Shown here piece after piece: positions 54,814-63,837 of a stretch of DNA of 64,000 bases (the first letter of the stretch is position 1; every line of letters begins with the position of its first letter). The DNA is from Nitratireductor sp. XY-223. GTDB taxonomy: Bacteria > Pseudomonadota > Alphaproteobacteria > Rhizobiales > Rhizobiaceae. The translations under genes were made by a program, and so were the position numbers. The notes under the pieces are model-generated. The model worked only from the letters and a program-made list of their open reading frames with translations. It did no database searches and was not told where the DNA came from. The DNA is taken from assembly GCF_004959855.1 (NCBI RefSeq), contig NZ_SPNT01000001.1, positions 124,001 through 188,000 of the forward strand. Direction: 5' to 3'.

Positions 54814-56259
54814 ATGGCTGATGCCCACACGGGGTTGGGGACCCCGGAACAGCTCAAAGACCCGAATTATACGCCGCCACTTTACAAGGCGGTTCCGCTG
54901 GGTATTCAGCACGTGTTGGCGATGTTCGTCTCCAACGTGACGCCGGCCATCATCGTGGCGGGCGCGGCCGGTTTCGGCTTCGGTTCCAACTCGCCCGATT
55001 TCCCGGAACTGCTTTATCTCATCCAGATGTCGATGCTGTTCGCCGGCTTAGCGACCCTTTTGCAGACGATCACGATCGGACCGATCGGGGCCGCGCTGCC
55101 CGTCGTCCAGGGCACCAGCTTCGCGTTCCTGCCGATCATGATTCCGATCGTCGCGGGTAAGGGTGTCGACGGGCTCGCCGCGCTGTTCGGCGGCGTGCTG
55201 ATCGGCGGCATCTTCCATGCACTCTTGGGAACGGTGATCGGCAAGATCCGCTTCGCGTTACCGCCGCTGGTGACCGGGCTGGTTGTGATGATGATCGGGC
55301 TGGCGCTCGTCAAGGTCGGCATCCAGTACGCGGTCGGCGGCGTTCCGGCCGTCGATCATCCCGAGTATGGCAGCCTGCTCAACTGGTCCGCGGCGCTCGT
55401 CGTGATTATCGTGACGCTCGGCCTCAAATTCTACGCGCGCGGCATGCTGGCCGTCTCGGCGGTGCTGCTCGGCATCATTGCGGGCTATGTCTATGCGCTG
55501 CTGGTCGGCATCATTTCCACGGACGCCATCGCGGCCAGTTGGAGCAATGCCTCGGCCTTCGCGCTGCCGCAGCCGTTCAAATACGGCTTCGAGTTCTCTA
55601 TCGCCGCGGTCATCGGTTTCTGCCTGATGGCGTTTGTATCGGCGGTCGAGACCGTCGGTGACGTTTCGGGCATCACCAAAGGTGGTGCGGGGCGTGAAGC
55701 GACCGACCACGAGATCCGTGGCGCCACCTATGCCGATGGCGTCGGATCCGCCGTTGCCGGTATCTTCGGCGGCCTGCCCAACACGTCGTTCAGCCAGAAT
55801 GTCGGGCTGATCGCCATGACCGGTGTGATGAGCCGCCATGTCGTCACCTTCGGGGCGATCTTCCTGATCGTCTGCGGACTGATACCGAAAGTCGGCGCCG
55901 TCATCCGCACGGTCCCGATCGAAGTCCTCGGCGGCGGCGTGATCGTCATGTTCGGCATGGTCGTGGCGGCGGGCATCTCGATGCTTTCGGATGTCCACTG
56001 GAACCGCCGCAACATGGTGATCTTCGCCATCGCGCTGTCAATCGGCCTCGGTCTTCAGCTGGATCCGAAGTCCGTGCAATACACGCACGAGACGGTGCGC
56101 ATCCTGCTCACGTCCGGGCTGTTGCCGGCGGCGCTGATCGCCATCGTGCTCAACCTGATCCTGCCGGAGGAACTGGCGGATGAGTCGGTCGAGGAGGTGT
56201 CGGGCGGCATGTCCGGCCATATGCAGGGTTCGATCCCGAAACCGGACGAATCCAACTAA
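54814..56259 (+). CDS. Nucleobase:cation symporter-2 (uracil/xanthine permease) family
   Basis: 481 residues from the ATG at 54814, preceded by GGGAGGATTTGCC. LYKAVPLGIQHVLAMFVSNV is the family opening; VVQGTSFAFLPIMIPIV and CLMAFVSAVETVGDVSGITK with GLPNTSFSQNVGLIAMTGVM are the substrate-binding helices of NAT/NCS2 transporters. It imports a nucleobase with H+; the conserved glutamate in SAVETVGD fits purine/xanthine carriers. The adenine deaminase gene 226 bp downstream supports a purine substrate. Confidence 0.93.
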   Translation: MADAHTGLGTPEQLKDPNYTPPLYKAVPLGIQHVLAMFVSNVTPAIIVAGAAGFGFGSNSPDFPELLYLIQMSMLFAGLATLLQTITIGPIGAALPVVQGTSFAFLPIMIPIVAGKGVDGLAALFGGVLIGGIFHALLGTVIGKIRFALPPLVTGLVVMMIGLALVKVGIQYAVGGVPAVDHPEYGSLLNWSAALVVIIVTLGLKFYARGMLAVSAVLLGIIAGYVYALLVGIISTDAIAASWSNASAFALPQPFKYGFEFSIAAVIGFCLMAFVSAVETVGDVSGITKGGAGREATDHEIRGATYADGVGSAVAGIFGGLPNTSFSQNVGLIAMTGVMSRHVVTFGAIFLIVCGLIPKVGAVIRTVPIEVLGGGVIVMFGMVVAAGISMLSDVHWNRRNMVIFAIALSIGLGLQLDPKSVQYTHETVRILLTSGLLPAALIAIVLNLILPEELADESVEEVSGGMSGHMQGSIPKPDESN

Positions 56260-56310
56260 GAGAAATCCGGGCCCCGGCTTTTCGGTCGGGGCTCCGCCGA
56301 GCCTGGTCCG

Positions 56311-56345
56311 GCAACGCTGCAAAGCGTTGTCGGCCTTGCTTTTTT
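56311..56345 (+). terminator. Possible terminator after the nucleobase permease
   Basis: An 8-bp stem with one G-U pair and a GCAA loop at 56311-56330, then ten bases before a run of six T ending at 56345. The gap between stem and T-run makes it a weak call. Confidence 0.4.
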
Positions 56346-56485
56346 GGGCAGGGCTCACGACGGTCCGTATGCCACCGATAAGCGGCCTGTTGCCGTGCTG
56401 CGGATCGGCTAACATAGCCGTATGCTGGGGCTGACCGCGCAGACGATGCGCGTCTCGCCCGCAAATGGAATTGGAGGAAAGACCC

Positions 56486-58276
56486 ATGACAATGCCGACC
56501 TGGAGCGAGTGCGCACCCAGACTGATCGATGTCGCGATGGGCCGCACGGCGGCCGATACCGTCATTCGCGGCGGCAAATGGGTCAATGTGTATTCCGGCG
56601 AAATCGTCGACAATACCGATGTCGCCATCGCCGCGGGCAGGATCGCTTTCGTCGGAGCGGACGCATCGCACGCAACCGGTCCGGACACGCAGGTGATCGA
56701 GGCGGATGGACGCTATCTCGTTCCCGGGCTTTGCGACGGGCACATGCATGTCGAGAGCGGCATGGTGACCGTGACGGAATTTGCCCGCGCGGTTATTCCG
56801 CACGGGACGACTACGATGTTCATCGACCCGCATGAAATCGCCAATGTGCTCGGGCTCGATGGCGTCAGGCTCATGCATGACGACGCCGCCAGTCTGCCGA
56901 TCAACGTTCTGGTGCAGGTTCCGAGTTGCGTTCCCTCGGCGCCCGGCCTGGAAAATGCCGGAGCGGAATTCAGCGTCGACGATGTCAAGGAAGCGCTGTC
57001 GTGGCCCAACACCTGCGGGCTCGGGGAAATGATGAATTTTCCTGGTGTCGCGATGAACGATCCGAAAATGCTCGGCGAGATCGCCGCCACACAGATCGCC
57101 GGTAAGACCGTGGGCGGCCATTTCGCGTCGCCGGACCTTGGCCTGATGTTTCACGGCTATGCGGCGGGCGGGCCGGCCGACGACCACGAGGGCACGCGCA
57201 AGGAAGATGCGGTTGCGCGGATCCGGCAGGGCATGCGGGCGATGTTGCGGCTGGGTTCGGCATGGTACGATGTGGCGGCCCAGATCAAGGCGGTCACGGA
57301 AGACGGGATCGATCCGCGCAACTTCATCCTGTGCACGGATGACAGCCATTCCGGCACGCTGGTCAATGACGGCCACATGAATCGCGTGCTGCGCCATGCC
57401 ATGGCACAGGGGCTGAAGCCGGTAACGGCCATCCAGATGGCGACGCTGAATACGGCTCAGCATTTTGGAATGGAGCGGGAATTCGGTTCGATTGCGCCCG
57501 GTCGCCGCGCCGACATCATCCTGACCAGCGATCTGCCAACGCTGCCGGTTGAGATGGTGATCGCGCGCGGGCAGGTGCTGGCCAGGGACGGCGTGCTGGT
57601 CGCCGATATTCCCGAGGCGAATTATCCCGACTTTGCAAGGAACACCGTCCGGCTGGGCAAGCGGATCGAAGCGGCGGATTTTGACATCCCGGCACCGGAA
57701 GGCACCGCGCAAGTTAGAGCGCGGGTGATCGGCGTGATCGAGAACCAGGCGCCGACCAGGGCGCTGGAGGCCGAATTGCGGGTTGATGGCGGGCTCGTTC
57801 AGATGGACCCGGAAAATGACGTCTGCCAGATCGCGCTTGTTGAACGCCATCGCTCGACCGGAGAGGTGGTCAACGGCTTCGTCTCGGGCTTCGGTTACAA
57901 CAGGCCGTGCGCCGTGGCATCCACGGTCGCCCATGACAGCCACCACATGATCGTTATCGGCACGTCGAGGGCCGATATGGCGCTTGCCGCAAATCACCTG
58001 GGCAAGGTGGGCGGCGGAATCACCGTTTTCAGCAACGGCGAGGAACTTGCGACCGTTGAGTTGCCGATCGCAGGGCTGATGTCGGACGAACGCTCCGAAA
58101 TCGTCGCCCAGAAGGCATCGGCGATGGTCTCCGCGATGGAAGCCTGCGGCTGCACGCTGAACAATGCCTACATGCAGCACTCCCTGCTGGCACTGGTGGT
58201 CATTCCCGAGTTGCGCATATCGGATCTCGGCCTCGTCGATGTCACGAAATTTCAGAAAACCGGGCTTTTCATCTGA
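56486..58276 (+). CDS. ade: Adenine deaminase
   Basis: 596 residues from the ATG at 56486, seven codons into the open frame and well placed after TTGGAGGAAA. The amidohydrolase core shows VPGLCDGHMHVESGMVTVTE (HxH metal ligands), then FIDPHEIANVLG and GHFASPDLG, and the catalytic Asp in CTDDSHSGTLV. The C-terminal domain follows the Ade family. It deaminates adenine to hypoxanthine for salvage. The permease upstream is on the same strand and probably feeds it. Confidence 0.95.
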   Translation: MTMPTWSECAPRLIDVAMGRTAADTVIRGGKWVNVYSGEIVDNTDVAIAAGRIAFVGADASHATGPDTQVIEADGRYLVPGLCDGHMHVESGMVTVTEFARAVIPHGTTTMFIDPHEIANVLGLDGVRLMHDDAASLPINVLVQVPSCVPSAPGLENAGAEFSVDDVKEALSWPNTCGLGEMMNFPGVAMNDPKMLGEIAATQIAGKTVGGHFASPDLGLMFHGYAAGGPADDHEGTRKEDAVARIRQGMRAMLRLGSAWYDVAAQIKAVTEDGIDPRNFILCTDDSHSGTLVNDGHMNRVLRHAMAQGLKPVTAIQMATLNTAQHFGMEREFGSIAPGRRADIILTSDLPTLPVEMVIARGQVLARDGVLVADIPEANYPDFARNTVRLGKRIEAADFDIPAPEGTAQVRARVIGVIENQAPTRALEAELRVDGGLVQMDPENDVCQIALVERHRSTGEVVNGFVSGFGYNRPCAVASTVAHDSHHMIVIGTSRADMALAANHLGKVGGGITVFSNGEELATVELPIAGLMSDERSEIVAQKASAMVSAMEACGCTLNNAYMQHSLLALVVIPELRISDLGLVDVTKFQKTGLFI

Positions 58277-58450
58277 TATCGCCGCACGGTCCGGAGGCGT
58301 GCCGTCCGACGCTTCCGGGCCCTTTCCGCGATCCTGTTGAAACCGCTGCAAAACCGTTGCATTTGTGTGATGCTACCGGGTTAGCATGGGACGAGGTCAT
58401 GCGGCTGAAAATGCACGGGCTTTCGGTCCACCATGTGAAGGGAGTACGGA

Positions 58451-59368
58451 ATGGCGCCGGAACACGACGAAGAGAACATGGACTGGCTGGAGGCGGAGCT
58501 GGCCGACACGCTTGACGAGGACTACGAGCTGGAGATGTCGGAACCGGCGCTGTCGCTGGAGATCCGCCGCATCTACCGGCAGATGCATCCGCCGACGATT
58601 CCGCGGGCCGAGTATTTCCGCCAGTTGCTCACGCTGCAGTCCGAGCTGATCAAGTTGCAGGACTGGGTGTCGTACACGAAATCCAAGATCGTGGTGATCT
58701 TCGAGGGGCGCGATTCGGCCGGGAAGGGCGGTGTCATCAAGCGCATCACCCAGCGTCTCAACCCGCGCGTTGCCCGCGTCGTAGCGTTGCCCGCTCCGAA
58801 CGACCGCGAGAAGACGCAATGGTATTTCCAGCGCTACGTGCCGCACCTGCCGGCCGGCGGCGAGATCGTGCTGTTCGACCGCTCCTGGTACAACCGGGCC
58901 GGCGTCGAGCGGGTGATGGGGTTCGCCTCCGAAGACGAGGTGGAACAGTTCTTCCGGGACGTTCCGGAATTCGAGCGCATGCTGGTGCGGTCCGGCATCA
59001 TCCTGATCAAATACTGGTTCTCGATCACGGACGAGGAACAGCAGCTTCGGTTCCTCATGCGCATCCACGATCCGCTCAAGCAGTGGAAGCTCAGCCCCAT
59101 GGACCTGCAGTCGCGGGTGCGCTGGGAGGACTACACCAAGGCCAAGGAGGAAATGTTCGCCCGCACCAACATATCGGAAGCGCCCTGGTACATCGTCGAG
59201 GGCAATGACAAGAAGCGGGCGCGGCTCAACTGCATGGACCACTTCCTGCAGCAGATTCCCTACACGGACGTGCCGCATGAGGAGGTGTCGCTTCCCGACC
59301 GGGTTTTCAATCCGGACTACGAGCGCAAGGTGTTGCCGCACGAGCTTTACGTGCCGCAAAAATACTGA
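58451..59368 (+). CDS. ppk2: Polyphosphate kinase 2
   Basis: 305 residues. Walker A is IFEGRDSAGKGGVIKRITQR, Walker B is EIVLFDRSWYNRAGVERVMG, and the lid region carries YWFSITDEEQQLRFLMRI and SPMDLQSRVRWEDYTKAKEE. This is a single-domain PPK2 that uses polyphosphate to phosphorylate nucleoside mono- or diphosphates. The class (ADP- or AMP-type) cannot be settled here. The 60-residue N-terminal extension is acidic. Confidence 0.95.
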   Translation: MAPEHDEENMDWLEAELADTLDEDYELEMSEPALSLEIRRIYRQMHPPTIPRAEYFRQLLTLQSELIKLQDWVSYTKSKIVVIFEGRDSAGKGGVIKRITQRLNPRVARVVALPAPNDREKTQWYFQRYVPHLPAGGEIVLFDRSWYNRAGVERVMGFASEDEVEQFFRDVPEFERMLVRSGIILIKYWFSITDEEQQLRFLMRIHDPLKQWKLSPMDLQSRVRWEDYTKAKEEMFARTNISEAPWYIVEGNDKKRARLNCMDHFLQQIPYTDVPHEEVSLPDRVFNPDYERKVLPHELYVPQKY

Positions 59369-59488
59369 TCGGGATCGACGATTGCCGGAAATCGTTGCCA
59401 TCGTGCAACAAATGACCCTATGCATTGGCCGTTTGCCGGGTTATCAATGGCGCGGGGGCACCAACATTTACACAAGCGTGCGGCGGCG

Positions 59489-60754
59489 ATGAAAACTCAT
59501 TTCCCGATTATCTGTTTTGCCCTTGCGGCGGCAACGGCAACGGCCAAGGCCGACTATTTCCCATTCTCGCCTTCACAGGTGCTCACCAGCCAGACCAGCG
59601 TCTACGACTGGAGCGGTTTTTACGCCGGCGTCGGCGCAGTGACCGGCTACGTTATCGACGAAGTCACCGTTCCGGCGCTCGGAACATCCATTTCAGGCGT
59701 CGGCGGAAGCGGGTTCGGCGGCTCGGTCACCGCCGGCTACGACCACATGTTCTCGAACGGTTTGGTCGTCGGGGGCGCGGTCGTCGGCCGCTACGGCGAT
59801 ATCGACACGTCCTGGACCATCCCGGGTGTCGGCTTTTCGTCCGAACTGAAGGCGGATTACGGCTTCGACGTCATCGGGCGGCTGGGTTATGCCGTCACGC
59901 CGCGGACCATGGCCTATGTGCTGGGCGGTTACAGCTGGCAGCATTTCGAGCTGAGTTCCACGCTGCCCGCCTTCTCCACCGATTGGAGTGACAGCGGCTA
60001 TGTCGTCGGCGTCGGCACCGAAACGGCCCTGCGCAAGAACTGGACCTGGAGTTCGGGGTACCGCTATTCGAGCTATTCCGGAAACGCCGTCGCCGCGCTC
60101 GGCGGCGCCAGCATCGATCCGGTGGCGCACACCTTTCATACCGGCATCAACTACCGCTTCGGCGGCGGCCCGTCCGAGTACAGCCGGACCCCCTTCGTTC
60201 ACGAATGGTCCGGCGTCAAGATCGGCGCTGCGGTCAGTGTGGGCGCTTCATTGAACAAGGTGACCGTCGGCGGTTCGACCTTCGACGGCTTCGGAACGGA
60301 AGGCTACCTTGGCGAGATCAATATCGGCTACGACCGCGAGTTCGGAGAGCGCTGGCTGGCCGGCGTCGTATTGGCCGCGGAATATATCGGCGCATCCTCG
60401 AGCGCGACATTCGGCGGGGCGACAATCACCGCCGAAGCCGACGATTTCGGCTTCGACGCGCTGGTGCGGGTGGGCCGCAAGTTCAATGACTACACGCTCG
60501 GCTATGTCATCGGGGGCTACACGTGGCAGCGCCTGTCGGCATCGTTGTCGGTGCCTGCCCTTTCAACCGATGTCGAGGTGAATGCGCTGTCGATCGGCAG
60601 CGGGACGGAACTGGCGCTGAGCGAACGCACCAGCGCCTATGTCGAATACCGCTACACGATCTATGAGGATGTCGACATCGGCACCCTGGCGACGATCGAG
60701 CCGTCGAGCCATACCATCCGGCTGGGTGCCAAGTTCAAGCTCTACCCGAACTAG
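59489..60754 (+). CDS. Outer-membrane protein with two tandem Omp25/31-like barrels
   Basis: 421 residues from the ATG at 59489, with a signal peptide cleaved near TAKA-DYF. It holds two copies of an Omp25/31-like beta-barrel domain, about 40-225 and 239-421. Parallel segments are YVLGGYSWQHFELSSTLPAF in the first and YVIGGYTWQRLSASLSVPAL in the second; both open with W-S-G-x-K/F-x-G and end in HTx-x-x-G-x-NYRF or HTIRLGAKFKLYP. The single-barrel form would be about 200 residues, so this is an internal duplication. Surface role unknown. Confidence 0.85.
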   Translation: MKTHFPIICFALAAATATAKADYFPFSPSQVLTSQTSVYDWSGFYAGVGAVTGYVIDEVTVPALGTSISGVGGSGFGGSVTAGYDHMFSNGLVVGGAVVGRYGDIDTSWTIPGVGFSSELKADYGFDVIGRLGYAVTPRTMAYVLGGYSWQHFELSSTLPAFSTDWSDSGYVVGVGTETALRKNWTWSSGYRYSSYSGNAVAALGGASIDPVAHTFHTGINYRFGGGPSEYSRTPFVHEWSGVKIGAAVSVGASLNKVTVGGSTFDGFGTEGYLGEINIGYDREFGERWLAGVVLAAEYIGASSSATFGGATITAEADDFGFDALVRVGRKFNDYTLGYVIGGYTWQRLSASLSVPALSTDVEVNALSIGSGTELALSERTSAYVEYRYTIYEDVDIGTLATIEPSSHTIRLGAKFKLYPN

Positions 60755-60805
60755 CGCCGAGCCTTGTGTCGGCACATGGCTGTCAACTCAGGTGGAGAGC
60801 TGGTT

Positions 60806-61198
60806 GTGAACGCTCGGCCTATGATGAGAACGCTTGTCGCGGCGTTGCTTTCGTTTGTCGTTTTTCCCGCCGCCGTGTGCGCGGCCGATCTCAGTTTCCA
60901 GATTGTCGACAAAGACAAGGTGGTATCGAAACTCGATTTCGACAGTGAAGAAATTTCAGTCGAAGTCGTTGAGTCTCTCGGCGGGAACCACGCTGTTCAG
61001 ATCAAATTGCCGCCGAGCCGGTTGGACGAATTTGAACGCATTACAGCGCTCAATACCGGCAGGACAATGCGCATTGTCGTGGGCGGGGCTGTTGTCGCCG
61101 ACCCGACGATACTGGAGCCGATTTCCGGCGAATACGTCCACATTACGGGATTGTTCTCTCGGGAAGAAGCGCAGGCTTTGGCGGATCAATTGGACTGA
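60806..61198 (+). CDS. Secreted SecDF P1-head-like protein
   Basis: 130 residues from a GTG at 60806 with GGAGAG six bases upstream; an ATG pair at 60821 is the alternative. A signal peptide (LVAALLSFVVFPAAVCA) precedes ADLSFQIVDKDKVVSKLDFD. The last part, VADPTILEPISGEYVHITGL then FSREEAQALADQLD, matches the periplasmic P1 head of SecD/SecDF, where that region moves during preprotein release. Here it is a free periplasmic protein without membrane helices. Function unknown. Confidence 0.7.
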   Translation: MNARPMMRTLVAALLSFVVFPAAVCAADLSFQIVDKDKVVSKLDFDSEEISVEVVESLGGNHAVQIKLPPSRLDEFERITALNTGRTMRIVVGGAVVADPTILEPISGEYVHITGLFSREEAQALADQLD

Positions 61199-61325
61199 CG
61201 CCGCTTCGGCTTGTTGTGCCGTTTCAGAAGTCGAACATCTGAGAGCCCGGCCGACTGGATAGTGGCCACGCGGGCTGTCCGGAAGACGGGTTCTCCGCCT
61301 TCCGGTATTTTCTGATTGCCGGCTG

Positions 61326-61574
61326 CTAGCGGTAGTGGCAGCGCGTGGTGTAGACCTGCCCGCGCGAATTGCGGTACTGGCAGCGGCCGTCCGCGGTCGT
61401 TGCGAGATAGGTGCCGAAACCGCCGATCAATGCGCCGACAACCGCCCCGCCGACACTGTTGGTCGCAACGGCGCCGACCGCCGCGCCCACGCCCGCACCG
61501 GTCGCGGTCTTCTCCGTCGTCGTGCATGCCGACAGTGAAGCGGCGGCGACTACTGCAATAATCAGAGCTCTCAT
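61326..61574 (-). CDS. Small glycine-zipper lipoprotein A
   Basis: 82 residues. Lipobox L-S-A-C after AVVAAAS; then a glycine-zipper region GAGVGAAVGAVATNSVGGAV and GALIGGFGTYLA, and the C-terminal CQYRNSRGQVYTTRCHYR, which may form a disulfide. It is a tandem paralog of the gene at 61747-61995, with 52 bp less spacing than a third gene would need (172 bp between them). Likely a small outer-membrane or periplasmic lipoprotein of unknown role. Confidence 0.75.
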   Translation of the reverse strand: MRALIIAVVAAASLSACTTTEKTATGAGVGAAVGAVATNSVGGAVVGALIGGFGTYLATTADGRCQYRNSRGQVYTTRCHYR

Positions 61575-61746
61575 TTATCCATCCTTTTGTTGTCGGTGTG
61601 TCGCGCAATCCGGTCTGCACGGAAGTCAGAACAGTGTTGCGCCCGACGTGTGGTACCGATCCCTCATCAGGTCCGGAGTTGTTTCGGGGCCGCCGGGAGT
61701 GGCCCGCCTCCGGAGCCATTCGGTTCCCGGTGCAGTTCAAACAACC

Positions 61747-61995
61747 CTACAGCCAGTGGCAGCGGGCCGTGTAGACCTGTCCTCTCGAATTGCGGTACTG
61801 GCACATGCCGTCACCGGTTTCGGCGAGATAGGTGCCAAAGCCGCCGATCAGCGCACCGACCACCGCGCCGCCGGCGCTGTTCGTGACCGCGCCGCCGACC
61901 ACGGCGCCTATGCCCGCGCCGGACGCAGTTTTTTCGGCAGTCGTGCAAGCCGTCAGTGTCGCGGCCGCGAGAACTGCAATTATCAATGCCCTCAT
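61747..61995 (-). CDS. Small glycine-zipper lipoprotein B
   Basis: 82 residues from the ATG at 61995. Near-identical layout to lipoprotein A: MRALIIAVLAAATLTAC lipobox, GAGIGAVVGGAVTNSAGGAV glycine zipper, and CQYRNSRGQVYTARCHWL at the end. The two genes arose by tandem duplication; the lipobox, zipper and C-terminal segments are conserved, so the protein is probably still functional in both copies. Confidence 0.8.
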   Translation of the reverse strand: MRALIIAVLAAATLTACTTAEKTASGAGIGAVVGGAVTNSAGGAVVGALIGGFGTYLAETGDGMCQYRNSRGQVYTARCHWL

Positions 61996-62231
61996 CGATC
62001 TACTCCTGTGTTTGCCGTCCCCGATGTGCCGGTGCTGGCGCAACGGCACGTCGTCACTGCGTTGCCAGTTGCCGTCCTCTGTTTCACAACGGCGCCGCGC
62101 AAGCAGTATCGAAACTCCCGCTGACAAGGTCAAGTCGTCGGCACAGTACAAACTGATGTATCGCCAACGACTTGTGTCACAAAAGCACAGTCTTTCTGAA
62201 TAAATTGTGGACAGCCGCGGCCGGCCGATCG

Positions 62232-62897
62232 CTAGATTTTATTGCTCTCGTCGCCAAGCATGCGCAGGCTCGCGGCGAGCCCGTTGACGCTGATGGTGTA
62301 TTTGACCGGCCTGTCCTGCGGATCGCGGACCGTCGCGCTCGCCCGGTCGGCCTGCAGCAGCGCCTCGACATACTTTTCGTCCAGTTCGGTGGCGGATTCG
62401 CAATACCGGTCCACGCAGGACGAGTAGGACAGGTTGAGCGGTTGTTCGTCGCCGGCCTCAAAGACGATACCCCGGTCGACGCGCACGCCCGTCGCGGTCT
62501 GCCAGGTTGAGCGGAAGCCGCCGCCGGGTTCGACCGCGATCCGCCAGGAAAATCGCACATTGCCATCCTCCTCCGCCACCTGGTGGGTGATCGAGCAGTC
62601 GGCCTGCCGGCGCGCTTGCTCGTCGCAATTGTAGCGCCAGTGACCGATCGTGATCCCGGCGGCGGGCGGTATCGGGCTTTGCGCCACGGGCTCGACCTCG
62701 TCCTCGTCAGACGGCGAAAAGGTCACGGCCCTGTGGGTGAAGAGGTCCTCGATGACCTCGGTCTTGGCCCAGGCCACGCGAAGGCCCTCCGGCATCTTTT
62801 CAACGAGGCTGTTCAGCCGTTCGTTCGGGGCAATGTAAGCCGTGACGGCGGCGCCGATGGCGACGGCGAGAATGAATATGATGATCGGAAGGCGCAT
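62232..62897 (-). CDS. Invasion associated locus B (IalB)-like protein
   Basis: 221 residues. An N-terminal signal anchor (LPIIIFILAVAIGAAVTAYI) precedes an acidic linker, then an IalB-like domain: WRYNCDEQARRQADCSITHQ, GGGFRSTWQTATGVRVDRGI, LNLSYSSCVDRYCESATELD and VKYTISVNGLAASLRML. The four cysteines are placed as in the family (two pairs). Such proteins are periplasmic in alphaproteobacteria; the name comes from Bartonella but the role is often unrelated to invasion. Confidence 0.8.
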   Translation of the reverse strand: MRLPIIIFILAVAIGAAVTAYIAPNERLNSLVEKMPEGLRVAWAKTEVIEDLFTHRAVTFSPSDEDEVEPVAQSPIPPAAGITIGHWRYNCDEQARRQADCSITHQVAEEDGNVRFSWRIAVEPGGGFRSTWQTATGVRVDRGIVFEAGDEQPLNLSYSSCVDRYCESATELDEKYVEALLQADRASATVRDPQDRPVKYTISVNGLAASLRMLGDESNKI

Positions 62898-63053
62898 GGC
62901 AATTCTTCGGGCTGGGTCAAAAAACCGAGCGTCGAAATGAACGGCGGCGATTTGATGGCCGCAGCACTGTTTGTGACCGGATGTTAAGCCGGCGTTACAC
63001 TAAGTGATCGTCACGCGCGTGTCATTTGCGATGACCGATGTGTGCGGGCAACA

Positions 63054-63084
63054 AAAAAGGCGGGCTGTCGTTGCCCGCCTTTTT
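63054..63084 (-). terminator. Terminator of the Omp25-like gene
   Basis: A 12-bp inverted repeat including AAAAAGGCGGGC (63054-63065) and its complement at 63073-63084, followed on the minus strand by TTTTTTGTT. It lies 18 bp beyond the stop of the porin gene. Confidence 0.8.
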
Positions 63085-63102
63085 CAGCCATTCGCAGTTG
63101 GT

Positions 63103-63837
63103 TCAGTTGAAGTGGAAGTTCAACGTCGCCTTGACCGCGTGAATCTCGTAGTCGACGGTTAGCGGGTCGGCACCAAAGCCCACAGCAAAGTCATACGTTT
63201 TCGACTGGAGGTCGATATAGTTGTACTCGGCGCCAAAGGACCAGTTCTGGGTTGGTTTGTACAAGGCGCCGCCACCAATGGTCCATCCGTTGTGCCACTT
63301 CGAATCGGTTGCGCCAATGCCGAACAAGGCGGTGCCCGTCGCCTCGGCGTGACCTCCGGCATAGCCGCCCTGGGCAAAAATCAGCCAGTCGTTGTAGGCG
63401 AATCCCCCTCGCAGTTGCGCCAGAGCCAGGAAGTTGATTTCGGATGACCAGGTGTCAAATGCGGGAAATGCAGGTGAAGCGATGGTCTGATCCAAATCGG
63501 CGTAGGACCCGGAAAGATCGACACCGAATACGAAGTCGCCGTTCTGGTGCAGATATCCGACCTGTCCGCCGCCTATGAAGCCGTCCGGCGACAGGGTGCC
63601 GCCCGTTGCCCCTGTAGCCCCAGGTCCAGTGGTCCAAAACGAACCTGGCGCGAAACTCCAGTTGGCGTCCCCCCAGCCATAGCCTGCGTGCAGGCCGGCA
63701 TAGGGTCCGGTCCAGCGATCGGGCGCCGGTGGGGCCGGTGCGACCACCACTTCCTCTACAGCAACGTCTGCTGCATGTGCCCCGACTGCCAGCAACGATG
63801 AAGCCATTGCGGCTGCTAGAATTGTGCGAATACTCAT
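63103..63837 (-). CDS. Outer-membrane beta-barrel protein (Omp25/31-like)
   Basis: 244 residues with signal peptide MSIRTILAAAMASSLLAVGA, cleaved about AHA-A, then APPAPDRWTGPYAGLHAGYG, the typical start of a short rhizobial barrel. Strands alternate in the rest (YLHQNGDFVFGVDLSGSYAD), ending HAVKATLNFHFN with the C-terminal Phe-x-Phe barrel signal. A single eight-stranded barrel is expected. A strong terminator follows. It is probably a structural or immunogenic porin-like protein. Confidence 0.85.
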   Translation of the reverse strand: MSIRTILAAAMASSLLAVGAHAADVAVEEVVVAPAPPAPDRWTGPYAGLHAGYGWGDANWSFAPGSFWTTGPGATGATGGTLSPDGFIGGGQVGYLHQNGDFVFGVDLSGSYADLDQTIASPAFPAFDTWSSEINFLALAQLRGGFAYNDWLIFAQGGYAGGHAEATGTALFGIGATDSKWHNGWTIGGGALYKPTQNWSFGAEYNYIDLQSKTYDFAVGFGADPLTVDYEIHAVKATLNFHFN

